64,000 nt of DNA from Flagellimonas sediminis. Lineage in GTDB: Bacteria; Bacteroidota; Bacteroidia; Flavobacteriales; Flavobacteriaceae. Within the stretch, counting starts at the first letter, position 1. Each line of letters begins with the position of its first letter. The position numbers were made by a program, and so were the translations under genes. The notes under the pieces were generated by a model. The model made no database searches. It was given only the letters and a program-made list of their open reading frames with translations, and was not told where the DNA came from. The stretch is taken from positions 62,001-126,000 of the forward strand of contig NZ_JAAAMI010000005.1 in the NCBI RefSeq assembly GCF_010500845.1, read 5' to 3'. Shown here piece by piece: positions 52,907-62,357 of this stretch.

Positions 52907-53356
52907 TTAATTATTAGTTGTTTTTATATAGATTTTCTTATCGGTGATAAGTTTGTTGATGATATCGATAGTCTTAAAAAAACCATTCAAATCCTGTTCA
53001 GAAACATGCTCTTTGACCACTTCATTGAACCTAAGAACTACATCTTTGGATGCCTCCCTTTTTTCAAGCCCCAGTGCAGTAAGATAGATCAATACGCCTC
53101 TCCCATCATTAGGGTTGGGTCTACGTTCAATATAGCCTCTTTCTTCAATTGTCTTTAATATCCTTGACAAGCTTGTGGCTTCCATTCCCATTTTAGGCCC
53201 TAAGGTAGTACTGGGTGTACCGCCTTTTGGGTCCATACTCAGCAATGTAAAACCAATCGCCATGGTAAGTCCATAATTTTTGGCCTCTTCATTGTACATT
53301 TTGCTTACCGCTTGCCATGTAGCCCGAAGGGCATAATCAATGGTCAAATCTTTCAT
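52907..53356 (-). CDS. MarR-family transcriptional regulator
   Basis: A 149-residue winged-helix regulator. The DNA-reading helix lies in MGMEATSLSRILKTIEERG, and the wing in YIERRPNPNDGRGVLIYLTA; dimerisation helices are at both ends. It is read together with fadN, and a perfect 26-bp palindrome lies 31 bases upstream of its start. It very probably represses the beta-oxidation genes and itself, with an acyl-CoA as likely effector. The effector is an inference from the neighbours. Confidence 0.94.
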   Translation of the reverse strand: MKDLTIDYALRATWQAVSKMYNEEAKNYGLTMAIGFTLLSMDPKGGTPSTTLGPKMGMEATSLSRILKTIEERGYIERRPNPNDGRGVLIYLTALGLEKREASKDVVLRFNEVVKEHVSEQDLNGFFKTIDIINKLITDKKIYIKTTNN

Positions 53357-53387
53357 AGAACCGGTTTGGTGTCTTCAAATATATAAA

Positions 53388-53413
53388 AATTTATTATGCA
53401 TGCATAATAAATT
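53388..53413. promoter_or_regulatory. Perfect 26-bp palindrome, probable MarR operator
   Basis: The half site AATTTATTATGCA is followed directly by its exact reverse complement TGCATAATAAATT. It sits 31 bases upstream of the marR start codon, where the marR-fadN promoter should be. A perfect palindrome of this length is the expected target of a MarR dimer and indicates autoregulation. Confidence 0.8.
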
Positions 53414-53754
53414 ATGGTTAAGAGGATGGTAAATTTTGTCCTATGGAAAGAAAGTGAGGGTAGGGATATTGGTGATGTTTGGATTCTTCGCCTTGTTCAG
53501 AATGACAAATAAGAAAGTTTAGTGGATAATTTAAAAGGTACAGTTTTCTTGAATGCTCATTCTATAACATACCTAATGACCTCTCAGCATGACATGCAAA
53601 CTTTGGCAAAGAACAGATTTCTCATCCCGATAGTTATCGAGACGTTCGAAATGAGAACAGAGATTGTTTATTGCCATTATCCTTGGACAAAAGGAGATTT
53701 CTCGACTTCGCTCAAAATGACATCGGTTATTGTTAATTGCCAATTGGTTATTGT
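53414..53754. repeat. Gene-free region with degenerate dispersed repeats
   Basis: No credible gene is visible here. Three repeat-like segments occur: GATTCTTCGCCTTGTTCAG..AATGACA near 53482, a unit with inner TCCCGATAGTTATCGAGA at 53617-53655, and GAGATTTCTCGACTTCGCTC..AAATGACA at 53694-53723. They are of the same general style as the repeats at 47.3 and 61.3 kb. Short open frames here have no homology signal. Confidence 0.6.
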
Positions 53755-55524
53755 TCAATGTCCATAGATGTCATTGTAAAGCGCAATATATTTTTCCTTG
53801 ATGGGTTTCCTCCTCAATTTCATGGTAGGGGTAAGGTGTCCGCCATCCACACTCCAAACATCGGGGGTCAATCGGAATTGTTTGACTTTTTCCCATTTGG
53901 CAAATTCTTCGTTGGCCAAGTCCACTTCGTCCTGGAATCGGGCTATTACTTTTTCGTTTTTGACCAACTCGGCATTGCTTCCAAGGTCGATACCATGTCT
54001 TTTGGCCCATTCCCGTACAAATTCAAAATTGGGCTGGATGAATGCTGCCGGCATTTTTTCACCTTCGCCAATGACCATGATCTGCTCAATGAAACGGGAT
54101 TGCTTAAATCGGTTCTCCAAAATCTGCGGAGCTACATATTTTCCACCTGAGGTCTTGAACATTTCCTTTTTACGGTCGGTAATCTTCAAAAATCCTTCAG
54201 CATCCACTTCACCGATATCCCCGGTATGGAAATAATCGCCAGTCATCACTTCGGCGGTTTTCTCGGGATCTTTGTAATACCCCATCATCACGTTGGGGCC
54301 TTTGCATAGAATTTCGCCATCCTCTGCAATCTTTACCTCAACGCCATCAATAATCCTACCTACTGTACCGATTTTCCAACCTTTGTTGCGTTGGTCGTTC
54401 ACAGCAATTACTGGTGAAGTTTCCGTTAAACCATACCCTTCCATCACGGGCATGCCGGCTGCCCCGAATACCCGTGCGAGCCTGGTCTGCAATGCGGCAC
54501 TACCGGAAACCATAATTTCCAAGTTACCGCCCAGACCTTCCTTCCATTTGCTAAAGATGAGTTTGCGGGCCAAGGCCAATTTCTTTTCGTACCACCAACC
54601 GTTGGCTTCATAAGGTTCAAACTTAAGGCCTTCTTCAACGGCCCAGAAAAACAGTTTCTTTTTAATGCCTGGCTGGGCGGCACCTTTGCTGATAATGGCA
54701 TCGTAGACCTTTTCCAACAAACGGGGTACCACCGTCATTACATGTGGTTTGACTTCTTTAACATTATCACTGATCTTGTCAAGACCTTCGGCAAAATAGA
54801 TTTCCACACCACAATATTGGTATAGGTAGAGAATCATCCGTTCAAAAATGTGACAGACAGGCAAGAAGCTCAAGGCAGTAGCCCCCGATTCAAACGGCAC
54901 TCTTTTTTCACTGGAGATGACGTTGGAAACGATATTATCGTGTGATAGCATGACCCCTTTTGGCCTTCCCGTAGTTCCCGAAGTATAGATCAAGGTGGCC
55001 AGATCCATGGGACTGACCGACTCTTTCAATTTTTCAACCTCCTCTTGGTTGGACATATCGGCACCCATATCCAATACGGTTTTCCAATTTTTGCAATTGG
55101 AAAGTTCGTCAAAGGAATACACCTCTTCAAGATTCTTGAGATTGGAACTGACGGTCAAGACTTTTTCCAGCACCTCGGCGCAGGAAACAAAACAATATTT
55201 CGCCTCGGAATGGTTCAAAATATATTCGTAATCGTCTTCCGAAATGGTTGGGTAAATAGGAACGGTCTGTGCAGCAATCTGTAAAACACCGATATCCATG
55301 ATGTTCCACTCCGTGCGATTGGTCATGGAAATGATGGCAATCTTGTCATTGGGTTTCACCCCCATGCGCAACAAAGCCCTGCTTATGGCATTGGCCTTGT
55401 CCAAATATTCCTGTGTGGAGGTCGCTACCCATTTGCCATTATATTTGGTAACCAATGACTTTTCTAGGGGGCGTTTTTCAAGTTGGTAATAGGGAAAATC
55501 AAATAATCGGGTAACAGATTGCAT
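53755..55524 (-). CDS. Long-chain acyl-CoA synthetase (AMP-forming)
   Basis: About 589 residues. It activates fatty acids to acyl-CoA for the neighbouring beta-oxidation genes. The AMP-binding P-loop is TLIYTSGTTGRPKGVMLSH, followed by GYGLTETSPVIAVND, DYFHTGDIGEVDAEGFLKIT and DRKKEMFKTSGGKYVAPQ with the hinge region. The start giving MQSVTRLFDFPYYQLEKRPL was chosen over one nine codons upstream. It has a separate 5' region from purL (128 bases) and is not in the marR transcript, from which it is separated by repeats. Confidence 0.95.
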   Translation of the reverse strand: MQSVTRLFDFPYYQLEKRPLEKSLVTKYNGKWVATSTQEYLDKANAISRALLRMGVKPNDKIAIISMTNRTEWNIMDIGVLQIAAQTVPIYPTISEDDYEYILNHSEAKYCFVSCAEVLEKVLTVSSNLKNLEEVYSFDELSNCKNWKTVLDMGADMSNQEEVEKLKESVSPMDLATLIYTSGTTGRPKGVMLSHDNIVSNVISSEKRVPFESGATALSFLPVCHIFERMILYLYQYCGVEIYFAEGLDKISDNVKEVKPHVMTVVPRLLEKVYDAIISKGAAQPGIKKKLFFWAVEEGLKFEPYEANGWWYEKKLALARKLIFSKWKEGLGGNLEIMVSGSAALQTRLARVFGAAGMPVMEGYGLTETSPVIAVNDQRNKGWKIGTVGRIIDGVEVKIAEDGEILCKGPNVMMGYYKDPEKTAEVMTGDYFHTGDIGEVDAEGFLKITDRKKEMFKTSGGKYVAPQILENRFKQSRFIEQIMVIGEGEKMPAAFIQPNFEFVREWAKRHGIDLGSNAELVKNEKVIARFQDEVDLANEEFAKWEKVKQFRLTPDVWSVDGGHLTPTMKLRRKPIKEKYIALYNDIYGH

Positions 55525-55651
55525 AGTAAGTTTTATGTAAAGCGATTGCAAATTAGCAAATCGGAGCTTAACAAAGAAAACGATTTAACAATTACCAAGG
55601 TGAATTTTTGAAAATTCCCTAAATAATTCACAATATCGAATCCCTAAATTA

Positions 55652-58600
55652 CTAATCATCCAAGGCTGCTAACCATTCCCGTGCATTCACAAAGGCCTGT
55701 AACCAAGGTGAAACCGCGTCCTGTCTATCCTTTGGATAATGGGCCCAGTTCCACGGGAAGGTTGATCGCTCAATATGGGGCATGGTCACCAAATGCCTAC
55801 CCGTTTTATCACACAGCATTGCGGTGTTGTAATCGCTTCCATTTGGATTGGCTGGATAGCCTTCGTATCCGTATTTGGCCACAATGTGATATTGGTCTTC
55901 ATTGTGTGGCAAACTGAATTTCCCTTCTCCATGACTGATCCAAACCCCTAAGGTGGTGCCAGCCATATTGGACAGCATCACGGAGTTGTTTTCTTGGATC
56001 TTTACCGAAGTAAAATTGCTTTCGTGTTTGTGTGACTCGTTATACGTCATTCTGCCATGAGTCTCATGTTCTGGGTTGATAAGATCCAACTCCATGAACA
56101 ACTGGCAGCCGTTACAAATACCCACGGAAAGGGTGTCGGGTCTTGCGAAGAAATCCTTTAAGGCCTTGTTGGCTTTTTCATTATATTTGAAAGCACCTGC
56201 CCAACCTTTGGCACTGCCCAAAACATCTGAGTTGGAAAAGCCTCCCACGGCACCGATAAATTGGATATCCTCCAACGTTTCCCTACCTGTGATGAGGTCG
56301 GTCATGTGCACGTCTTTCACATCAAAACCGGCCAAATACATAGCGTTGGCCATTTCGCGTTCCGAGTTGCTTCCTTTTTCACGAAGGATGGCAGCCTTGG
56401 GTCGATTTGAGGAGGGAACTTTGGGCAATACACCTGTAAAGTTTTCAGGGAAAGCATACATTAATGGTTGTTCCTTGTAGTGGTCATAACGGTCCTTGGC
56501 CAAACCATTGGCAGTCTGCTTACTGTCCAATAAATAAGACGTTTTGAACCAGGTATCCCGAAGCGATTCGATGTTCAGGCCGATTTCCACACCATTGTTC
56601 TTGATATGCAGAATGTTACCAGTGGAAACACTTCCAATTTTGTTGAATGCGATGCCATTTTCAGCCAAAACTTTTTCGATAGAACTGTCCTTGGACTGAA
56701 GTACAACCCCAATGTTTTCCGAGAACAATAGTTTGATGATGTCCGATTCGCCGATGGGAGTCAAATCCAGTTCGGCGCTAAGGTCGTTATCGGCAAAACA
56801 CATTTCCAACAAAGTGGTGATCAAACCTCCAGAACCAATATCATGTCCGGCTAAAATCTGTCCATCCTTGATCAATTGTTGAAGTGTATTGAAAACCGTT
56901 TTCACATAAGCGGCATCCAAAACGGATGGAGCTTCATCCCCAATACTGTTTAAGACCTGGGCAAAGGACGATCCACCCAATTTATGGTTGTCCTTGGACA
57001 AATTGATGTAATAAATGTCCCCACCATTTTTTTGCAGTACTGGCTCCACAATTTTGGTGATGTCATCACAATGCGCTGCCGCAGAAATGATTACAGTTCC
57101 AGGGGAAAGCACTTCACCGTCCTTGTATTTTTGCTTCATGGAAAGGGAATCCTTTCCGGTAGGCACGTTGATGCCCAGTTCGATTACAAAATCAGAAAGG
57201 GATTTTACCGCTTCGTACAAACGCGCATCCTCTCCTTTATTGCGGCAGGGCCACATCCAGTTGGCGGAAAGGGAAACTGATTTCAAACTATCTTGTAAAG
57301 GGGCCCAAACCATATTGGTCAAGGATTCCGCCACACTATTTCTACTTCCTGCAACAGGGTCGATCAATGCGGAAACGGGGGAGTGCCCAATACTGGTCGC
57401 AATCCCTTCCTTGCCTTTAAAATCTAGAGCCATCACCCCAACGTTGTTCAATGGCAGTTGAAGTGGTCCGGCACATTGTTGTTTGGCCACTCTACCACCT
57501 ACACATCGGTCCACTTTGTTGGTCAGCCAATCCTTACAGGCTACGGCCTCCAATTGCAGTACTTGCTCCAAATAATCGTGGAAATGTTCCAGCGAATAGG
57601 AAAGGGGAGGATAGGTTTGTTTCACTTTGGTATCTTCCATGATGGTCTTGGGAGAGCTTCCGAACATGTCGGAAAGTTCCAAGTTCATGGGGGTTTCACC
57701 TGTAGTACCGGAGGTAAAGGTAAATGTATGGTCCCCAGTAACGGTTCCCACTTGATACATGGGCGAACGCTCACGGGCCGCCACACGATCTAGCAAATCA
57801 ATATCTTTTTCGCCGATTACCAATCCCATACGTTCCTGGGATTCGTTGCCGATCAATTCTTTTTTGGATAGGGTAGGATCTCCGATGGGAAGTTTGTCCG
57901 TATCGATTTTACCCCCGGTTTCTTCCACCAATTCAGACAAGCAGTTCAAATGTCCACCTGCACCATGATCGTGAATGGAAACGATGGGATTGTCATGACT
58001 TTCCACCAAGCCACGGATGGCATTGGAAGCCCTTTTTTGCATTTCGGGGTTGGAACGTTGTACGGCATTCAACTCGATGGCAGAACTGAATTCGCCCGTA
58101 TCGGCACTGGATACAGCCGCTCCGCCCATCCCGATGCGATAATTGTCACCACCCAGAATGACTATTCTGTCTCCCGTTTTCGGGGTGTCCTTTAAGGCTT
58201 GTTCGGTTTTACCGTACCCGATACCACCAGCCATCATAATGACCTTATCGAAGCCTAATTTACGGGCCTCTTCCTGATGTTCAAAGGTTAAAACAGATCC
58301 TGCGATCAACGGTTGTCCAAATTTATTTCCGAAGTCGGAAGCACCGTTGGACGCCTTGATCAAAATATCCATTGGGGTTTGATACAACCATTCCCTTTCG
58401 GCCATTCCTTTTTCCCACGGACGGTTTGCGTCCAAGCGGGAGTAGGAGGTCATATACACCGCGGTTCCCGCCAAGGGCAAAGAGCCTTTTCCTCCTGCCA
58501 AGCGATCGCGGATTTCACCTCCGGAACCTGTGGCGGCACCATTGAAGGGCTCTACCGTGGTGGGAAAGTTGTGGGTCTCCGCTTTTAGGGAAAGCACGGA

Positions 58601-59317
58601 ATTGAATTCCTTTTCCTCATAAAAGTCAGGTTTATCGGCGCTTTTGGGAGCAAATTGGATTGCTTTGGGCCCTTTGATGAAGGCCACGTTATCCTTGTAA
58701 GCCGAAACAATATCGTTGGGATTGGCTTCAGACGTTTTTTTGATCAATTTGAATAGGGAAGAAGGCATTTCTTCGCCATCGATGACAAAAGTCCCGTTGA
58801 AAATTTTGTGTCGGCAATGCTCCGAGTTCACCTGACTGAAGCCGAACACTTCGGAATCCGTCAACTTACGGCCGAGTTTTTTGGCCAATCCTTCTAGGTA
58901 ATCCACTTCCTCCTCACTCAAGGCCAAGCCTTCCTTTTGGTTGTAGGCAGCGATGTCCTCGATCTCCAAAATGGGTTCGGGTACAATGTTGATGGTGAAA
59001 ATATCCTGTCCCAGACCCTTGTATTTTTGGGAGAGCATGGGGTCGTAATCTGTAAAGTCCTCGGATACAGCATAGTATTCCTCAATTCGAATGATACCCG
59101 AAATACCCATATTCTGTGTGATCTCGGTGGCGTTGGTACTCCAGGGCGTGACCATGGCGGCACGGGGGCCAACAAAAAAGGCGTCAAGTGACGCCGCTTC
59201 TATCTTGGGTTGGTTGCCGAACAACCATGTCAGTTTACTGTTGTCTTCCTGAGCAATTTCCTGTGTGGTTTGGACGGCAAAAACCTTGGTAGCCTTGTCC
59301 CCAAAAAAATGGATCAT
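55652..59317 (-). CDS. purL: Phosphoribosylformylglycinamidine synthase
   Basis: A 1221-residue large-type PurL that converts FGAR and glutamine to FGAM in purine synthesis. The N-terminal PurS-like region is followed by two AIRS-type halves (LKAETHNFPTTVEPFNGAAT, GSGGEIRDRLAGGKGSLPLA and, in the second half, LSANWMWPCRNKGEDARLYE). A C-terminal glutaminase domain contains AILREKGSNSEREMANAMYL, SVGICNGCQLF (nucleophile Cys near 1067) and the His-x-Glu pair in WISHGEGKFSLP. It appears monocistronic. The length is slightly below the 1290 of enteric enzymes. Confidence 0.97.
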   Translation of the reverse strand: MIHFFGDKATKVFAVQTTQEIAQEDNSKLTWLFGNQPKIEAASLDAFFVGPRAAMVTPWSTNATEITQNMGISGIIRIEEYYAVSEDFTDYDPMLSQKYKGLGQDIFTINIVPEPILEIEDIAAYNQKEGLALSEEEVDYLEGLAKKLGRKLTDSEVFGFSQVNSEHCRHKIFNGTFVIDGEEMPSSLFKLIKKTSEANPNDIVSAYKDNVAFIKGPKAIQFAPKSADKPDFYEEKEFNSVLSLKAETHNFPTTVEPFNGAATGSGGEIRDRLAGGKGSLPLAGTAVYMTSYSRLDANRPWEKGMAEREWLYQTPMDILIKASNGASDFGNKFGQPLIAGSVLTFEHQEEARKLGFDKVIMMAGGIGYGKTEQALKDTPKTGDRIVILGGDNYRIGMGGAAVSSADTGEFSSAIELNAVQRSNPEMQKRASNAIRGLVESHDNPIVSIHDHGAGGHLNCLSELVEETGGKIDTDKLPIGDPTLSKKELIGNESQERMGLVIGEKDIDLLDRVAARERSPMYQVGTVTGDHTFTFTSGTTGETPMNLELSDMFGSSPKTIMEDTKVKQTYPPLSYSLEHFHDYLEQVLQLEAVACKDWLTNKVDRCVGGRVAKQQCAGPLQLPLNNVGVMALDFKGKEGIATSIGHSPVSALIDPVAGSRNSVAESLTNMVWAPLQDSLKSVSLSANWMWPCRNKGEDARLYEAVKSLSDFVIELGINVPTGKDSLSMKQKYKDGEVLSPGTVIISAAAHCDDITKIVEPVLQKNGGDIYYINLSKDNHKLGGSSFAQVLNSIGDEAPSVLDAAYVKTVFNTLQQLIKDGQILAGHDIGSGGLITTLLEMCFADNDLSAELDLTPIGESDIIKLLFSENIGVVLQSKDSSIEKVLAENGIAFNKIGSVSTGNILHIKNNGVEIGLNIESLRDTWFKTSYLLDSKQTANGLAKDRYDHYKEQPLMYAFPENFTGVLPKVPSSNRPKAAILREKGSNSEREMANAMYLAGFDVKDVHMTDLITGRETLEDIQFIGAVGGFSNSDVLGSAKGWAGAFKYNEKANKALKDFFARPDTLSVGICNGCQLFMELDLINPEHETHGRMTYNESHKHESNFTSVKIQENNSVMLSNMAGTTLGVWISHGEGKFSLPHNEDQYHIVAKYGYEGYPANPNGSDYNTAMLCDKTGRHLVTMPHIERSTFPWNWAHYPKDRQDAVSPWLQAFVNAREWLAALDD

Positions 59318-59564
59318 ACGAGTGGTGCGTTGAGCGGTTTAAGAAAGTGCAAATTTACGATTTTGGAGTGGAAAATGACATAATGCATTTTGGAATTGTT
59401 AACTATGGATGTTGATTATTTCCTATGGAAAACAAATCTTGAATTTTTCATGGAATAAATTGATTCCTTGGCAAAAGTGTCCTGTCATCCGAACCAAAAA
59501 TGATAAACTATTGAAGGGTTTCACTATCTTAGAAGCATTGTAACTAACTCAAATAACCAACCTT

Positions 59565-61157
59565 ATGAAAAATGCCAAGATCCTGTTGTCCGGGATACTG
59601 ATCCTGAGCAGTGTCACCTTTGCATCCGCTCAAAAAAAATACTCCAAAAAACAGATTGAAAAGCTAAAAAGCGAAGCCGCTGCCATTGTGGAGGCCCATA
59701 AAAAACAGTCCCAAGTGATGGTGGACAAGGTTTTCAGCTTTGCCGAACTTGGTTTTCAAGAAGAAGAAAGCTCCAAATACCTTACGGGTATTTTGGAAAG
59801 TAACGGTTTTACCATCGAACATTCCATTTCAGGGATTCCTACTGCTTGGTTCGCCACGTGGAGCAATGGGGATGGCCCCGTCATCGCCCTAGGTAGTGAT
59901 GTGGATTGTATTCCCAAAGCCTCCCAATATCCAGGAGTGGCCTATCATAAGCCGATTGTGGATGGCGCACCCGGACACGGAGAAGGGCACAATGCCGGTA
60001 ACCCGTTGAACATTACTTCTGCCTTGGCCGTAAAGGAAATCATGGAGCGCGAAAACATCGGGGGCACCTTGATCCTGTGGCCTGGTATTGCCGAAGAATT
60101 GGTGGCCGCCAAAGCTTGGTACGTTCGTGATGGCCTATTTGACAAAATTGATATGTGCATCTTTACCCACGTGGGCAATAACTTGGGAGTTTCATGGGGA
60201 CCAACCAGTGGTACAGGGCTTATTTCCGTGGAATACCTTTTTGAAGGGGAAGCGGCCCACTCCGCAGGGGCACCTTGGAGAGGTCGTAGCGCCTTGGATG
60301 CCGCTGAACTCATGAACATCGGATGGAACTACAAAAGGGAGCACTTGCACCCTTTAAAACGTTCCCACTCCATTTTCACGGATGCCGGGGATCAACCCAA
60401 CGTAGTGCCTTCAAAAGCTGCCATTTGGTTCTATTTTAGGGATGTCAGCTATGAAGGTATCATGGAAATGTATGCCCAGGCCAATGAGATTGCCAAGGGT
60501 GCTGCCTTAATGACCAGTACTACCATGACTTCCCGTGTTTTGGGTACTGCTTGGCCACGCCACTACAACAAAGTGATTGCCGAGACCATGTACGAAAACA
60601 TTAAAGATGTGGGACTTCCCACATGGACCACGGCCGATCAGGAATTGGCCAAGGCCGTTCAGACTGAAGTGAAGGCTAAAAAGATCGAAGGATTGCCCAC
60701 GGAATTGTCCGAATTGGGATTACCCGTTTTGGAGCCTATCAGTGGTGGTTCCGATGATATTGGTGATATTTCTTGGAAAGTACCTACCGTGACCATGCGT
60801 TTTCCTTCCAACATTCCAGGATTGCCAGGCCACCACTGGGCCAATGCCATTGCCATGGCCACTCCCATTGCGCACAAAGGGGTGACTGCAGGCGCCAAGG
60901 CTGAGGCCATGACCATTTTGGATTTCTTGTTGCAACCAGAACTGTTGACCCAGGCTTGGGATTATTTCAACAACGAACAGACCAAGGAGACCAAATACCA
61001 GCCTATGATCGCAGCTGATGACATGCCTCCCATCTATTTGAACAAGGATAAACAGGATACGTTCCGACCTGCATTGGAGAAGTTTTACTACGATGAGACC
61101 AAATACGATACCTATTTGGAGCAATTGGGAGTGGAGTATCCTACTGTGAAGAAATAG
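59565..61157 (+). CDS. M20-family secreted amidohydrolase (AbgB-like)
   Basis: A 530-residue exported metal-dependent amidohydrolase (signal peptide LSGILILSSVTFASA). It resembles p-aminobenzoyl-glutamate hydrolase subunit B and related M20D peptidases: VFSFAELGFQEEESSKYLTG, PVIALGSDVDCIPKASQYPG, DGAPGHGEGHNAGNPLNITS (metal His), LILWPGIAEELVAAKAWYVR (Glu), VEYLFEGEAAHSAGAPWRGR and EPISGGSDDIGDISWKVPTV near the C-terminus. It would cleave an N-acyl or aminoacyl amide in the periplasm. It is monocistronic. Confidence 0.92.
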   Translation: MKNAKILLSGILILSSVTFASAQKKYSKKQIEKLKSEAAAIVEAHKKQSQVMVDKVFSFAELGFQEEESSKYLTGILESNGFTIEHSISGIPTAWFATWSNGDGPVIALGSDVDCIPKASQYPGVAYHKPIVDGAPGHGEGHNAGNPLNITSALAVKEIMERENIGGTLILWPGIAEELVAAKAWYVRDGLFDKIDMCIFTHVGNNLGVSWGPTSGTGLISVEYLFEGEAAHSAGAPWRGRSALDAAELMNIGWNYKREHLHPLKRSHSIFTDAGDQPNVVPSKAAIWFYFRDVSYEGIMEMYAQANEIAKGAALMTSTTMTSRVLGTAWPRHYNKVIAETMYENIKDVGLPTWTTADQELAKAVQTEVKAKKIEGLPTELSELGLPVLEPISGGSDDIGDISWKVPTVTMRFPSNIPGLPGHHWANAIAMATPIAHKGVTAGAKAEAMTILDFLLQPELLTQAWDYFNNEQTKETKYQPMIAADDMPPIYLNKDKQDTFRPALEKFYYDETKYDTYLEQLGVEYPTVKK

Positions 61158-61167
61158 TTTTGATATT

Positions 61168-61303
61168 GTTCATTTTGTCTTGATACAAAACGAACCAAAA
61201 AATCAAGAAGATTTCTAGGAAATTTTTGTCATTTAGACAAAATCGTTCCAGTCCAATGCTTCATGCTCTTTTTCGCCTTGCGAAACGCATTTCCGCTGGA
61301 CTG
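61168..61303. other. Region of stacked inverted repeats after the M20 hydrolase
   Basis: Three dyads follow each other: GTTCATTTTGT/ACAAAACGAAC just after the hydrolase stop, TTTTTGTC/GACAAAA near 61223-61242, and long-range arms CAGTCCA (61249) and TGGACTG (61297) with an inner TTTCGC/GCGAAA. The first may be a weak terminator. The last two look like remains of a small mobile repeat. Confidence 0.4.
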
Positions 61304-61331
61304 TCCACTATTTCTTGGAAATCTTCGGGTT

Positions 61332-61390
61332 GTCAGTTCGAGCGGAGTCGAGAACCTTTAAACTGATATCTCGACTCGGCTTGACATGAC
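61332..61390. repeat. Dispersed palindromic intergenic repeat, copy 2
   Basis: GTCAGTTCGAGCGGAGTCGAGA and TCTCGACTCGGCTTGACATGAC are imperfect inverted arms of 22 bases around a 15-base spacer. The same GAGCGGAGTC core occurs at 47.3 kb. Confidence 0.7.
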
Positions 61391-61394
61391 CGTT

Positions 61395-62297
61395 TCAATT
61401 GAATGATGCCCTAAAAGCCAAGGGTGATTGCTTGGTCTTACTTTTGAACAACTTACTGAATGATTGGGAGTGCTCGAATCCTAGCGTATATGCAATCTCG
61501 CTGACCGAAAGTTGGGTGGTCGATAATTTTTCCTTGGCTTTCTCTATCAGTTTTTCATGTATGTGCTGCTGGGTACTTTGTCCCGTCAGAACTTTGAGCA
61601 AACTGCTCAGGTAATTGGAGGAAACGTTCAGGGCGTCCGCTACGAATTGGACGGTAGGTATTCCTTTGTTGATGGCTTCTTCTCCGTTGAAATAGGTGTC
61701 GAGGATATCCTCCAACCGAACCAAAACCTCGTGGTTGTTGATTTTTCTCGTAAGAAACTGTCTTTGATAATATCGTTCGGCATAATTGAGCAATAATTCC
61801 AGTTGGGCAATGATGATGTTCTGACTGAATTTGTCGATGTTGGACCGATATTCTTGCTGGATGTGCAACAAAATTTCAATCATGGTCTTTTCTTCCTTTT
61901 CTGAGAGAAATAAGGCTTCATTGATGGCGTAACCAAAGAACTCATAGCTTTTGATGGTCTTGGCCAAAGGGGTATTCCACAGAAAATCAGGGTGGATGAG
62001 CAATAACCAACCCGAAGGTTTCCGTTCTCTTGGAAGCATCTCAAACTGTAGCACTTGTCTTGGACCGATGAAACTCAACAAGCCTTCATCAAAATCGTAT
62101 TGCTGTTGTCCGTATCTAACCTTGGCCTGTATATCCCGTTTCAAACCAATGGAATAGAAATTTTGCATCCAAGTAATTTGATTTTCAATGGTCTGGTAAT
62201 CCACTTGGCCATAATCGACCAAGCTTATCAAAGGATGTTCCGGTTTGGGGAGCGCACAAAATTTGTGGAACTCGCTCAAGGTGTTGAAAGTATGCAT
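61395..62297 (-). CDS. AraC-family transcriptional regulator
   Basis: About 300 residues. The N-terminal part is a sensing domain of no clear type (WMQNFYSIGLKRDIQAKVRY, LLIHPDFLWNTPLAKTIKSY). The C-terminal 100 residues hold two helix-turn-helix motifs: VQFVADALNVSSNYLSSLLK and VSEIAYTLGFEHSQSFSKLF, ending TKQSPLAFRASFN. The start giving MHTFNTLSEFHKFCA was chosen over one 12 codons upstream. It is 60 bases downstream of the SDR gene and on the same strand, a frequent regulator/oxidoreductase pairing, so it may control that gene. Confidence 0.92.
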   Translation of the reverse strand: MHTFNTLSEFHKFCALPKPEHPLISLVDYGQVDYQTIENQITWMQNFYSIGLKRDIQAKVRYGQQQYDFDEGLLSFIGPRQVLQFEMLPRERKPSGWLLLIHPDFLWNTPLAKTIKSYEFFGYAINEALFLSEKEEKTMIEILLHIQQEYRSNIDKFSQNIIIAQLELLLNYAERYYQRQFLTRKINNHEVLVRLEDILDTYFNGEEAINKGIPTVQFVADALNVSSNYLSSLLKVLTGQSTQQHIHEKLIEKAKEKLSTTQLSVSEIAYTLGFEHSQSFSKLFKSKTKQSPLAFRASFN

Positions 62298-62357
62298 AAG
62301 CTTTTTTGATGGATGAGGGGCAAGGTTTTGCACCCTGCCCCATGTTCAAATTACTCA

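Noticed and set aside
53522..53767. Open frames on both strands in the marR-acyl-CoA synthetase gap
   Set aside because: They run through repeat-like sequence and into the 3' end of the synthetase gene; no protein family features.
55525..55651. A second copy of the MarR palindrome before the acyl-CoA synthetase gene
   Set aside because: Only a poor dyad (GATTGCAAATTAGCAAATC) is present; it does not match the AATTTATTATGCA half site.
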